Positions 44,586 through 54,383 of a DNA stretch of 64,000 nucleotides are shown in pieces (the first letter of the stretch is position 1; each line of letters opens with the position of its first letter). The DNA comes from AP-16 sp963755055 (lineage in GTDB: Bacteria > Pseudomonadota > Alphaproteobacteria > Rhizobiales > Xanthobacteraceae): assembly GCA_963755055.1 (NCBI GenBank), contig CAVWIS010000039.1, forward strand, positions 1 through 64,000. The letters are read 5' to 3'. Below the pieces are notes generated by a model. That model saw only the letters and a program-made list of their open reading frames with translations. It was not told the origin of the DNA and made no database searches. A program made the translations under genes and the position numbers.

Positions 44586-47060
44586 GTGACCAATGGGCCG
44601 CTGCAACGTGTCGCCAAAATGTTTGCTGCGCTCTGCGCGACGAACGAAGCGATCCTGCGCACGCAATCAGCGGAGCAGCTTTACCAGGATGTTTGCGATG
44701 CCGCGCTGAGCGGCGGGGATCTGATCGGCGCCGCAATCCTGCTGCGCGAACCGGAAACGGACCGGCTCAGGGTCGTCGCCGGCTCCGGCACGCTCGCCGA
44801 ACGCCTGCGAGCCGCCGAAATTTCAGTCGCCGAGGCGTCGCCCTATGGGCAGGGTCTCGCCGGCGTGGCGTTCCGCTCGGCGAAACCATGCATCAGCAAT
44901 GATTTCTTGAACGACGTCCGGGCAAACGCCTGGCGCGAGGGAGCCCGTGAAGCAGGCGTTCTCGCGGCCGCCGCGTTGCCGCTGATCCGCGCCGGCGCGA
45001 GCGTGGGCGTGCTGGTTGTCTACCTGGGCGAGGTCGGCGCACTTGATGACGAGATGGTCTCGCTTCTCAGCCGCATGGCCGAAAACGTCGCCTTCGCCCT
45101 GCACAACCTGGATCGCGAGGCCGAGCGCAAGGCGAGCGAACGTGCGGCGCGTCGGCTCAACCGGATGTATGCGGCACTCTCCGCGACGAACGAGGCGATC
45201 CTCCGGTCCAAGAGTCCTCAAGAGCTTTACGAACGCGTCTGTGATGCCGCCGTTTACGGCGGAAAGTCCATCGCGGCCACCGTGCTGCTCGCCGAGCCTC
45301 CCTCACCCTGGCTCAAGCCCGCCGCAGGAACCGGTGACATCTTCGAGCTCGTGAAAAAGACGCGGTTCTCAATCGATCCGGACAACCCCTACGGCAGGGG
45401 CGTCTGCGGCCAGGCGTTCCGCGACCAGAAGCCGGCGGTCAACCCGGACGTTCTCAACTCGGAGCAGGCGCGGCCGTGGCGGGAGGCGGGAACGGTATTT
45501 GACGTGGTCGCCTGTACGGCGCTTCCGCTCGTCAAGAGGGGGCAAAGCATCGGCGTGCTGATGTTCTTCATCAGCCGATCGTGGGCCGAAGACGAGGGAA
45601 TCGTTGCGCTCCTGGCACGCATGGCCGACAACGTCTCGTTCGCGCTCGACAATTTCGACCGCGAGAACGAACGCAAGCGTGCGGAGGAACGCGCCCGCTA
45701 CCTGGCGAGCCACGACGATCTGACCGCGCTCCCCAACCGGGCGATGTTCAGCCGGACGCTCAATGACGCCATCAGGGTCGCGCAACGCTATGACCGCAAG
45801 TTCAGCGTGGTGTTCGTCGATCTCGATCGCTTCAAGATCATCAACGACACGCTGGGCCATGCCGCAGGCGACGTCCTGCTCAAGGAGGTTGCGGCTCGGT
45901 TCCGGCGGTGCCTGCGCGACAGCGACGTGGTGGCACGGTTCGGAGGCGACGAGTTCGTGATCCTGCTGCACGAAACATCCGATGCTGCGCAGGTGACCGC
46001 GGTCGCGCGCAAGCTTCTTTCAGCGGCGGTCAGGCCGATTGTAATCCACGGCCGCGAGTGTCGCGTTACTGCCAGCATCGGCATCGCGACATTCCCGGAC
46101 GATGGCTCGGACGAGCAGTCGCTCACCAAGAACGCCGACGCCGCCATGTACCTCGCCAAGGAGGAGGGGCGCAGCAGCTTCTGCTTCTTCTCCAAGGAGA
46201 TAAGGACTCAGTCCATCGAGCGGCTGATGCTTGAGACGAGCCTGCGGCGGGCGCTCGAGCGCAGCGAGTTCCTGTTGCACTACCAGGCCAAGCAGGATCT
46301 CGGGACCGGCGAGATCTCCGGTGTCGAGGCGCTGCTGCGTTGGCAACATCCCGACCTCGGCATGCTGCCGCCCCTGCAGTTCATACCGCTCGCCGAGGAG
46401 TCGGGCCTGATCGTGCCGATCGGCAAGTGGGTGCTGGAGACAGCGTGTGCGCAAAACGTCGCCTGGCAGAAACAGGGGCTGCCCCCCATGCGCATGGCGG
46501 TCAACATCTCGCCACGTCAGTTTGCCACCGAGCACCTCATCGATGACATTCAGCGAGCGCTCGACAAGTCGGGCATGGCTCCCAACCTGCTTGAGCTTGA
46601 GATCACCGAGAGCGTGATGACGCAAAATGCCGAGCGGGCGACGCGGCTCCTCGGTGCCATCAAGAAGATGGGGGTGCGGCTGTCCATCGACGATTTCGGC
46701 ACCGGTTATTCATCGATGTCGCTCATCAAGCAGTTCCCCGTTGATACGATCAAGGTGGATCGGTCGTTCGTGCGGGAGATCGTGACCGATTCGAACGACC
46801 GCGCCATTACCGGCGCGATCATTGCGCTCGGCAGAGCGCTCGACTTGACGATCATCGCCGAAGGCGTCGAGACCAAGGAGCAGGAGCGGTTCCTGCGCGA
46901 GCGGGATTGCGACGAGATCCAGGGCTACCTCTTCACCGAGCCGCTACCCAGCGACCACTTCGTCGCGTTCGTGCGCGAGCACAATCTTTCGCTGCTCAAG
47001 ACGTACGCCGCCAATGGCCCGCACCGTTTGGCACGGCCCGGCGCGCAGACAGGCGGCTGA
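44586..47060 (+). CDS. GAF-GAF-GGDEF-EAL cyclic-di-GMP protein
   Basis: An 824-residue cytoplasmic signalling protein. Residues about 8-175 and 190-365 are two similar GAF domains, each starting (M/Y)AALxATNEAILRxxSxxxLY, a tandem duplication. The GGDEF domain spans about 380-540 with RFGGDEFVILL near residue 453, an intact diguanylate cyclase signature. The EAL domain spans about 555-800 with SGVEALLRW near residue 578 and DDFGTGYSSMSL near 700, intact for phosphodiesterase activity. The GTG at 44586 was chosen; ATG 44619 is an alternative. Confidence 0.88.
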   Translation: MTNGPLQRVAKMFAALCATNEAILRTQSAEQLYQDVCDAALSGGDLIGAAILLREPETDRLRVVAGSGTLAERLRAAEISVAEASPYGQGLAGVAFRSAKPCISNDFLNDVRANAWREGAREAGVLAAAALPLIRAGASVGVLVVYLGEVGALDDEMVSLLSRMAENVAFALHNLDREAERKASERAARRLNRMYAALSATNEAILRSKSPQELYERVCDAAVYGGKSIAATVLLAEPPSPWLKPAAGTGDIFELVKKTRFSIDPDNPYGRGVCGQAFRDQKPAVNPDVLNSEQARPWREAGTVFDVVACTALPLVKRGQSIGVLMFFISRSWAEDEGIVALLARMADNVSFALDNFDRENERKRAEERARYLASHDDLTALPNRAMFSRTLNDAIRVAQRYDRKFSVVFVDLDRFKIINDTLGHAAGDVLLKEVAARFRRCLRDSDVVARFGGDEFVILLHETSDAAQVTAVARKLLSAAVRPIVIHGRECRVTASIGIATFPDDGSDEQSLTKNADAAMYLAKEEGRSSFCFFSKEIRTQSIERLMLETSLRRALERSEFLLHYQAKQDLGTGEISGVEALLRWQHPDLGMLPPLQFIPLAEESGLIVPIGKWVLETACAQNVAWQKQGLPPMRMAVNISPRQFATEHLIDDIQRALDKSGMAPNLLELEITESVMTQNAERATRLLGAIKKMGVRLSIDDFGTGYSSMSLIKQFPVDTIKVDRSFVREIVTDSNDRAITGAIIALGRALDLTIIAEGVETKEQERFLRERDCDEIQGYLFTEPLPSDHFVAFVREHNLSLLKTYAANGPHRLARPGAQTGG

Positions 47061-47168
47061 AGGTCTTGACGATGCCTGGCATCTTTCATCCGATGCACAG
47101 GCGCCAGGGGTTTGGCGCGTCCCCCTGCCGCCCCCTCCGGGGCTTGGCTCCCCGACCGCGCTCATCCC

Positions 47169-47883
47169 TCAGCCGCCGAGGAAGATGCGCCGCACCTCGG
47201 GGCTGTCGATGAGGGTCGGCTGCCGGCCCCTCGATCGGCCAGGCGCCCGCTCTCCAGGATATAGCCGCGGCCCGCCATGGACAGCGCCAGGCGCACGTTC
47301 TGCTCGATGAACAGGATCGCCATGCCTTCCGGACTTGAGCGTCGTCGAACACGCGCCTGCATCTGCTCCATGACCTGCGGCGCGAGCCCGAGGAACGGCT
47401 CGTCGACCATCAGCAGCCGGGGAAGCGACATCAGGCCGCGGCCGAGCGCCAGCATCTGCTGCTCGCCGCCCGACAGCGTGCGTGCGAGCTGGCTCTTGCG
47501 CTCCGACAGGCGCGGGAACAGCGCGAAGACCCGCTCGGTGGATCTTGGCGCGCGCTGCCCTGGCTGCCGGATGCCAGGCCCCGAGCGTCAGGTTCTGCAG
47601 CACGGTCAGGTGCGGGAAAACGCGCCGGCGCTCCAGCACGTGGGCGATGCCGAGGCTCGCGCGGGTGTGCGTCGGCCGGCCCGGCCAGGCTCGCGCCTTC
47701 GAAGCGGATGTCGCCCGCCTTGACCGGGATGCAGGCCGCTGATGGTATTGACGACGGTGCTCTTGCCGGAGCCGTTGGGGCCGAGCAGCGCCACGCTCTC
47801 GCCGGCCGCGACCGAGAGCGAGACGCCCCACACCACCTGGTAGTCGCCGTAGGCGACCTCGAGATCTTGACATCAAGCAGCAT
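47169..47883 (-). pseudogene. livF: Branched-chain amino-acid ABC transporter ATP-binding protein LivF, frameshifted
   Basis: Residues from three frames add up to a LivF-type ATPase of about 236 residues. ATG 47883 begins MLLDVK; Walker A is LGPNGSGKST; the segment MLALGRGLMSLPRLLMVDEPFLGLAP contains Walker B; then MAILFIEQNVRLALSMAGRGYILESGR and EVRRIFLGG at the end. At least four indels separate these, some extra and some missing bases. All motifs are otherwise intact. It is the last gene of livHMGF. Confidence 0.72.
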
Positions 47884-48604
47884 CGGCGGTGGTCCCGAGA
47901 TAGGCGTCGACGACGGCCGGGTCCTGGCGCACCTCGTCGGGCTTGCCGAAGGCGATGCGCCGTCCTGCGTGCAGCGCCAGGATGCGGTCGGCGATGCGCA
48001 TCATCACCTGCATGTTGTGCTCGATGGTGACGATGGTGAGCGCCGCGCTGCTTGAGCTCGAGCACGAGGTCGACGAGGCCCGGGGATGGTGCGCTGGTCG
48101 ACTCCGCCGGTCACCTCGTCCATCAGGATCATGCGCGGGCTCATGGCGAGCCCGCGCGCCAGCTCCAGCCGCTTGCGCTGGCCGGTGGAGAGCTCGCGGG
48201 CGAAGTTGTTGCGCTTCTCCAGCAGGTCGACGAAGGCGAGCTGCCTCCAGCGCCGTGTCGCGCGCCGACTCTCATGTCGGCGGTGCGGACGAGCGCGCCG
48301 ACGATGACGTTCTCCGTCACCGTCAGGTCGGGGAACGGCTTGAGCTTCTGGAAGGTGCGGGCGACGCCCGGCGGCTGATGCGGTCGGGCCGCAGGCCGGT
48401 GATGTCGCGGCCGTCGAGGAAGACGCGACCGGCGTCGAGCGGCTGGAAGCCGGTGATCAGGTCGAACAGCGTGGACTTGCCGGCGCCATTGGGACCGATG
48501 ATGCCGACGATCTCGCCCTCGTTCACGTCGAAGGTGATATCGGCGTTGGCGGTCAGGCCGCCGTAGCGCTTGGTCAGGCCCTTGACGTCGAGGAGCGGGT
48601 TCAT
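47873..48604 (-). pseudogene. livG: Branched-chain amino-acid ABC transporter ATP-binding protein LivG, frameshifted
   Basis: Starts at ATG 48604 with LLDVKGLTKRYGGLTANADI and Walker A GIIGPNGAGKST. After about 48370 (one base missing in cgccgggcgtc) the frame changes to VARTFQKLKPFPDLTVTENVIVGAL, then changes again. The gene overlaps livF by 11 bases. Multiple indels, with signature and Walker B regions still recognisable in other frames. Confidence 0.72.
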
Positions 48605-49635
48605 GTCGCGCTTCCACTGCGCGGCGACGGATGCGCTCGGCGAACAAGCTGAGGATGCCGCTCGGACGCCACATGCACACCAGCAGAATCAGGATGCCGT
48701 AGATGATGAGATCGATGGTGCGGCCGGTGCCGCCGAACCAGATGCGGCTGTACTCCGACAACGGCACCAGGATCGCGGCTCCCAGCGCCGGTCCCCACAG
48801 CGTGCCGCTGCCGCCGAGCACGGTCATCAAGCAGGACGATGATCGATATCTCCGCCGAGAACAGCCGCTCGGGATCGAGCACCAGCACGTATTGCCCGTA
48901 GAACGTGCCGGCGACCGACATCATGGCGCCGGAGATCATGAACGCCAGCACCTTGTGGCGCGCGATCGCGATGCCGAGGCTGGCGGCCGCATCCGGCTCG
49001 TCGCGCAGCGCCTGCAGGCGGAAGCCGAACCGGCTGCGGCGCAGCTTCCACACCAGCAGATAGCCGACCGCGGCCGCTCCCAGAGCCAGGTAATAGTACG
49101 GCACCTTGCTGGTGTGGAACTGCAGATAGAACCAGGGCGCGGTGCGATCGATCGGCACATAGAGGCCGGACGCGGCGCCGACCCAGTCCCAGCGCTGGAA
49201 GACGATCTGCACGCTGGAGCCGATCAGCAGCGTCGCGATGGCGAAGTAGTGCCCGCGCAGGCGCAGCGTCGGCACCCCGATGGCGACGGCGGCAAGCGCC
49301 GAGGCCGCCATGCCGACCAGCAAACCGGCCCACGGGGTGATGCCGTACTTGGCGAAGAGAACGGTCGACGAATAGGCACCGATGCCGAAAAATATTGCAT
49401 GGCCGAGGCTGATCTGCCCGGAAAATCCCGCCACCACGTTCCAGGACTGCGCCATCAGCGCATACATGAGAATGAGAATCATCAGGTGGTGGGAGAACGA
49501 CGCCGTGAAGATGAACGGGTAGGCAAGCAACAGCACGGCTGCGGCTGCGCCGAATGCCACGACCCAAGGGGGCGGCTGCGGCCACAGCCGCTCGGCCCTC
49601 GCCGCTTCCAGCATGCGCCCCTGATCGCCCGCCAT
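48601..49635 (-). pseudogene. livM: Branched-chain amino-acid ABC transporter permease LivM, frameshifted
   Basis: A permease of about 340 residues. From ATG 49635 about 265 residues are intact: membrane segments from about residue 25, then SWNVVAGFSGQISLGHAIFF and the LRLRGHYFAIATL loop. The frame breaks near 48831 (one extra T in ctgcttgatgacc) and continues as MTVLGGSGTLWGPALGAAILV in another frame. The break comes near the C-terminus, so most of the channel is readable. Confidence 0.75.
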
Positions 49636-49640
49636 CGTCT

Positions 49641-50510
49641 CTAGAACCTACCAAACAGGCCGTTCGGCCTGGCAATCACAACCGCAAGGTAGAGCCCGAA
49701 CACCATCAGGGTCTTGTAGCTCGGGTCGAGCAGCAGGCCGCCGAGCAACTCCACGAGTCCGATCAGCACGCCGGCGACGAGGCTGCCGAGGATGCTGCCG
49801 AACCCGCCGAGTGCCACCGTAACAAGGCCAGCAGAGCAAAATTCACGCCGACCTCGGGGAAGATGTAGATAGAAGGTCGAGAGCATGCTGCCGGCGACCC
49901 CGACGCAGCCGAGCCCGATCGCCCAGGCCAGAGCCGACATGCGCTCGGTCGGAATGCCCATGACGGCGGCGGCCTGACGATCCTGTGCCGTCGCCTGCAG
50001 GCCGAGGCCGGTCTCGGTGCGCGTGACGAACAGCCAGAGCGCGACGAAGGACACCAGGCAGACGCTGCCGGCGACCAGCTGGGGCTCGCCGATGAAGATG
50101 CCGGCCGATCTGCACGCGCCCGGCGATCAGCGGATTGGTGATGGTGCGGAAGTCCGGCGTCCAGAGCGAATTGGGCGCTGCCGCGCAGCGCGATCCGCCA
50201 GGCCGAACGTGCCGCAAACCTGGGCCAGCATGGGTGCCCTCAGCAGCCGTCGGATGATCCCGAAGTGGACCAGTATGCCGGCCAGCGCCAGGATCATCGC
50301 CACCAGCGGCAGCGACAGCATCGGGTCGAGGCCGGCGAGCGCCCACAGCCAGAACGCCGCGAACATCGCGAGCATGAGAAACTCGCCGTGGGCGAAGTTG
50401 ACGATCTCCATCAGCCCAAAAATCAGGCTCAGACCAACCGCAACGAGAGCATAGATCAACCCCATCAGGAGCCCGCTGATGACGGCTTGTATGATGAGAT
50501 CCCTGGACAT
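49641..50510 (-). pseudogene. livH: Branched-chain amino-acid ABC transporter permease LivH, frameshifted
   Basis: A permease of about 290 residues. From ATG 50510 the first 105 residues are in frame (AVGLSLIFGLMEIVNFAHGEF is the family signature). Breaks near 50190, 50110 and 49850 shift it. The C-terminal part, RTETGLGLQATAQDRQAAAVMGI and LVTVALGGFGSILGSLVAGV, is in other frames. It is the first gene of livHMGF and is divergent from the binding-protein gene. Confidence 0.75.
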
Positions 50511-50612
50511 CACCGGGCGCGCACCTCGTGCATCTCTGCTGATCGATTGACGAGCGCTCGCAAAATACGCTCTACTGCCGGGCGATGCCAAGAGGTTAGA
50601 CGGAGTGCCGCC

Positions 50613-51875
50613 ATGAAGCCCCGTATTTTCGTGCTCGCGTGCATTGCGCTGTTGGCTGCCGCAACGTCCGCGAAGGCCCAGCAGGAGGTCAAGATCGGCG
50701 TGCTCTATGCGCTGTCGGGCCCGACCGCGCAGATCGGCATCGATGTCGTGGCGGCGGTCAGGACCGCGCTCGAGATCGTCAACGAGGGCGCCGATCTTCC
50801 GCTCAACCTCGCCAAGAGCAAGGGCCTGGCCGGTCTCGGCGGTGCCAAGGTCACCATCGTCGTCGTCGACCATCAGGGCAAGCCCGAGGTCGGCCAGAGC
50901 GAGACCGAGCGTCTCATTACCCAGGAGAAGGTGCATGCCGTGTTCGGCGCCTACTTCTCCTCGGTGACGGCGGCGGCGAGCCAGGCTGCCGAGCGCGCCG
51001 GCATTCCCTTCGTCAATGCCGAATCTTCGCAGCCCGCCCTGACGCAGCGCGGCCTCAAGTATTTCTTCCGCACCTCGCCGACGGACGAGACGTTCTCCCA
51101 GCTGATGTTCGACTTCCTGAAGGATTTCGCGGCCAAGTCCGGCCGGAAATTCGAGTCCGCATCGATCTTCCATGAGGATACCGCATACGGTACCGACAGC
51201 GCCAAAGTGCAGGAGAAGATCGCCCGGGACCGTGGCATCAAGATTCTCGAGAAGATCGCCTACAAGGCGCAGACGACATCGCTGACCTCGGAGGTGCAGC
51301 GCCTGAAGGCGGCGGACGCCGACGTCCTGCTGCCGTCCTCCTACACGTCGGACACCTTCCTGCTGCTGCGCACCGCCAAGGATCTGGACTATAATCCAAA
51401 ACTCATCGTCGCGCAGAACGCCGGATTTACCGACCCGACCTTCATCAGCACGATGGGCCGGGACGCCGAGGGCGCGATCACCCGCTCTCCCTACAACTCC
51501 GATCTCGAAGGCCGCATCCCGCTGATCGCCAAGATCAATGCGATCTTCAGGAAGCATTCGAACGGCCGCGATCTCTCCGACGTTCCGGCTCGCGCCTTCA
51601 CGGGCTTCATGACGCTGCTCGACGCGTTCAACCGGGCGGGCTCCACCGACCCCGAGAAGCTGCGCGCGGCGCTGGCGGCGACCAACATTGCGCCCGACCA
51701 GCTGATCGTGCCCTACCGCGGCGTCAAGTTCGATGCCACCGGCCAGAACGAGCTGGTACGGCCGATCCTGATGCAGGTGCAGAAGGGCAAGTACTGCACG
51801 ATCTATCCCTTCGAGCTGGCGTCCTGCGAGGTGCTCTATCCGGTTCCGACCTGGGCCGAGAAGGCGAAGATGTAG
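50613..51875 (+). CDS. livK: Branched-chain amino-acid ABC transporter substrate-binding protein
   Basis: A 420-residue periplasmic LivK-type protein with a signal peptide ending near residue 22 (SAKAQ). Segments include VKIGVLYALSGPTAQIGID, GKPEVGQSETERLITQEKVHAVFGAYFSSVT, FFRTSPTDETFSQ and SIFHEDTAYGTDS, typical of type I binding domains. CGGAG precedes ATG 50613. It is intact, unlike the transporter genes on the other side of its promoter. The stop codon lies in a family B repeat. The ligand may be leucine, an amide or an aromatic acid. Confidence 0.88.
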   Translation: MKPRIFVLACIALLAAATSAKAQQEVKIGVLYALSGPTAQIGIDVVAAVRTALEIVNEGADLPLNLAKSKGLAGLGGAKVTIVVVDHQGKPEVGQSETERLITQEKVHAVFGAYFSSVTAAASQAAERAGIPFVNAESSQPALTQRGLKYFFRTSPTDETFSQLMFDFLKDFAAKSGRKFESASIFHEDTAYGTDSAKVQEKIARDRGIKILEKIAYKAQTTSLTSEVQRLKAADADVLLPSSYTSDTFLLLRTAKDLDYNPKLIVAQNAGFTDPTFISTMGRDAEGAITRSPYNSDLEGRIPLIAKINAIFRKHSNGRDLSDVPARAFTGFMTLLDAFNRAGSTDPEKLRAALAATNIAPDQLIVPYRGVKFDATGQNELVRPILMQVQKGKYCTIYPFELASCEVLYPVPTWAEKAKM

Positions 51876-51955
51876 GATGGGTTGAGCGAAAGCGAAACCC
51901 ATCGATTGTCCCATTGCAAGGATTGATGGGTTTCGCTTCGCTCAACCCATCCTAC
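51872..51955. repeat. Short palindromic repeat, family B
   Basis: GTAGGATGGGTTGAGCGAAAG to CTTCGCTCAACCCATCCTAC, with inner arms GCGAAACCCATCGATTG and GATTGATGGGTTTCGC. Nearly the same element as 34147-34229. TAG at 51873-51875 is the stop of the livK-like gene. Confidence 0.87.
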
Positions 51956-51972
51956 AAATCTCGACAGGGCCG

Positions 51973-53253
51973 ATGACGTCGACAGTCGATACCGGGCCGG
52001 CGCTTGCGGCGATCGACGAGAAGCGGATCCTCGATCTCGAGCAGAGGTCGATCCGGACCCCGAGCTCGACCTTCCAGGAAGGCGACATTGCGGACCTCTA
52101 TGCCGACTACATGTCCCGCATCGGCCTCGAGGTCGAGATGCAGCAGGTCGTCCATCCGTTCGATCCCGAGCAGAAGAGCCGGCAGCCGATCGGCCGGCTC
52201 AAGGGGAGCGGCGGCGGACCGACGCTCCTCATCAACGGCCACATGGACCCCGGCGTCGAGATGAGCGGGTGGAGCGTCGGCCCCTACGGCGCGAAATTCG
52301 AGGACGGCTGGATCTGGGGAATGGGCGCGCACGACGACAAGGGCGGATGCGTCGCCGCGATTTGCGCGATCGAGGCCATCGTGCGCTCGGGCACCCGCCT
52401 CAAGGGCGACGTCCTGATGACGCCGGTCATTGCCCACAAGCTCGGCGGCGCGGGCACGCGCGCGCTGTTGCGGCACGGCATCAAGGCGGACATGTGCATC
52501 AACATGGAGCACTCCAACAACACGATCGCCAATGTCTGCGTCGGTGTCGTCATGGTGCGGCTGGTGTGCTCGGCGCCCGAGCTTTTCTTCCGCTACAGCG
52601 CCGAGGCGCGCGCCGCCTATATCAACCCGATCGAGCAGCAGATGGAGATCGTCCGGCGTATCGGCCCGAGCCTGACGCCGATCGCCCCCGGCGGCTGGAT
52701 GACGTTCACGCCGCATCCGGAGCTCGCCGGCTTCCCAACGCACACCTTCGACGTCATGCACAAGGAGCATTACTACTTCAAGAGCGCGACCGGGCGCTCG
52801 ACCCGCGAATGCGAGCTGACCCTGCAGTTCCGCACCGTTCCAGGGCAGACGGTCGCCACCATCGAGGCGGACCTGAGACGACTGCTGGCGCAGATCAAGC
52901 AGGATCACCCGGCGTTCAATTGCGTCCTCGAGATCCCCGCGTCCGGCACCGAGCAAACCTGGAACCAGCTGGCGATGCTCTGCCCGCCGGATCACCCCCT
53001 GGTGGGCGCGCTCGCCGAGGGCCAGGCGCTGGCGTCGGGGCGGCCCGCCGTCGTCGGCGCCAACGGGCGGCTCGGCAATGTCGGCGACGGCAACATCATC
53101 CAGGAGGTACTCGGTATCCCGACCGTGCAATACGGTCCCGGCGACATCCGGGTCTACCGGGAGTGGCCGACACCCGACGAGCGGGTGCGCCTCGCCGACC
53201 TCGTCACCGCCGCCAAGGCGGTCGCGCATGCGACGGTCCGATTGTGCGGCTGA
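51973..53253 (+). CDS. M20/ArgE-like hydrolase lacking the usual catalytic Glu pair
   Basis: A 426-residue M20-type protein. The first metal ligands are present: His in LINGHMDPG near residue 90 and Asp in GMGAHDDKGG near residue 118. Where active members have the Glu-Glu pair (typically EEIGGxGT), this protein reads IAHKLGGAGTRALL near residue 157. The general-base Glu and one metal-ligand Glu are therefore absent. The later MEHSNNT and GDGNIIQEVLGIPTVQYGPG segments are otherwise normal. It may have lost hydrolysis or use another base. No peptidase partner is adjacent. Confidence 0.82.
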   Translation: MTSTVDTGPALAAIDEKRILDLEQRSIRTPSSTFQEGDIADLYADYMSRIGLEVEMQQVVHPFDPEQKSRQPIGRLKGSGGGPTLLINGHMDPGVEMSGWSVGPYGAKFEDGWIWGMGAHDDKGGCVAAICAIEAIVRSGTRLKGDVLMTPVIAHKLGGAGTRALLRHGIKADMCINMEHSNNTIANVCVGVVMVRLVCSAPELFFRYSAEARAAYINPIEQQMEIVRRIGPSLTPIAPGGWMTFTPHPELAGFPTHTFDVMHKEHYYFKSATGRSTRECELTLQFRTVPGQTVATIEADLRRLLAQIKQDHPAFNCVLEIPASGTEQTWNQLAMLCPPDHPLVGALAEGQALASGRPAVVGANGRLGNVGDGNIIQEVLGIPTVQYGPGDIRVYREWPTPDERVRLADLVTAAKAVAHATVRLCG

Positions 53254-53304
53254 AGGCGGCGTCGGAGGCCGGCGGTCAACGCGACCAGCCTTCGCCGCGC
53301 TCGA

Positions 53305-54267
53305 TCAGACATTTTCCGTCATGAAGCTGTCCGAATGGGTGAGATCGAACTCGCGGACGTGGTGCAGATGGTCAGGCTTGAAGCCCATGTCGCGGATGTG
53401 CTCGACCGTCCGCGCGAACCTCGGGTCGAGCTTGGCCTGCGTCGAGTTTGCATGGCCCTTTTCGCCGACCGCGAGATCGCAGACGATGCGCGATCCGCGC
53501 ACCCGGATATCGGTGCGGTCATCGGTGTAATACTGGGAGAGCACCGCCACGCGCGTCCCGATGAAGACCGCCTCCTCGAGGTCGTGGGTGACGAAAATGA
53601 TGGTCTTGCCGGTCTTCTCCCACTGCTCCAGAAGAAAAACCTGCATGCGTTCGCGCGAGCCGGCATCGAGGGCTCCGAACGGCTCGTCCATGAGCAGCAC
53701 TTTGGGGTCCAGCATCAGCGCCTGGAGCACTGCGGCGCGCTGGCGCTGCCCGCCCGACAGTTCGTGCGGATACTTGTGCGGATGCTCCTGGAGCTGCGCG
53801 GTCTTGAGGTATTCCATGGCCTGGTCCCGGATCTCCGCCTTGCGGCGCCTCCATTCGGAGAACGGCGTCGACAGCCGATGCCCCTCCAAAAGGTTCTCGA
53901 TCACGGTCAGGTGCGGAAACAACGAGTATTGCTGATAGACGATGCCACGGGACGGGTCGGGATATCCGATCGGCGCTCCGTCGAGGAACAGCGTGCCGCT
54001 GGTCGGTTCTTCCTGTCCGAGGATGAGCCGGAGAAGGGTCGACTTGCCACATCCGGACGGACCGACCAGCGCGACGAACTCTCCCTTGCTGACCCGGAAG
54101 TCGATGTCGTCGAGCACGGTCTTCGGGCCGTCGGAGCCGTCGTAGACCTTGACCACGTTCTCGAGATGAATTTGGCGGCTGTTGGGATCGAGCTCGACGC
54201 CGCGCTTCCCCGCCGCATCGTCGCGTCGGCCGGGGGGGCCGGCCAGGTCCATGTCGATCGGGTTCAT
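53305..54267 (-). CDS. ABC transporter ATP-binding protein (NitT/TauT family)
   Basis: A 320-residue ATPase of the TauB/SsuB/NrtD type, with an extra 30 residues before the domain and about 55 after it. Walker A is LVGPSGCGKST near residue 70, the Q-loop is VYQQYSLFPHL near 118, the signature LSGGQRQRAAVLQALML near 168, and Walker B VLLMDEPFGALD near 190. The His switch is VTHDLEEAVF. It follows the permease by about 115 bases and completes an importer with the binding protein at 55265. Confidence 0.9.
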   Translation of the reverse strand: MNPIDMDLAGPPGRRDDAAGKRGVELDPNSRQIHLENVVKVYDGSDGPKTVLDDIDFRVSKGEFVALVGPSGCGKSTLLRLILGQEEPTSGTLFLDGAPIGYPDPSRGIVYQQYSLFPHLTVIENLLEGHRLSTPFSEWRRRKAEIRDQAMEYLKTAQLQEHPHKYPHELSGGQRQRAAVLQALMLDPKVLLMDEPFGALDAGSRERMQVFLLEQWEKTGKTIIFVTHDLEEAVFIGTRVAVLSQYYTDDRTDIRVRGSRIVCDLAVGEKGHANSTQAKLDPRFARTVEHIRDMGFKPDHLHHVREFDLTHSDSFMTENV

Positions 54268-54383
54268 GGCCTACAGCCTTTTTGAATCGCACCTGATAAT
54301 TGCCTCGGCCGGAAACGGCCGTAAACTCTTGTGTTGCGCATGTTCTTGTCGGTAAACCGGTGGCCACTTTGCCGGAACATGCG

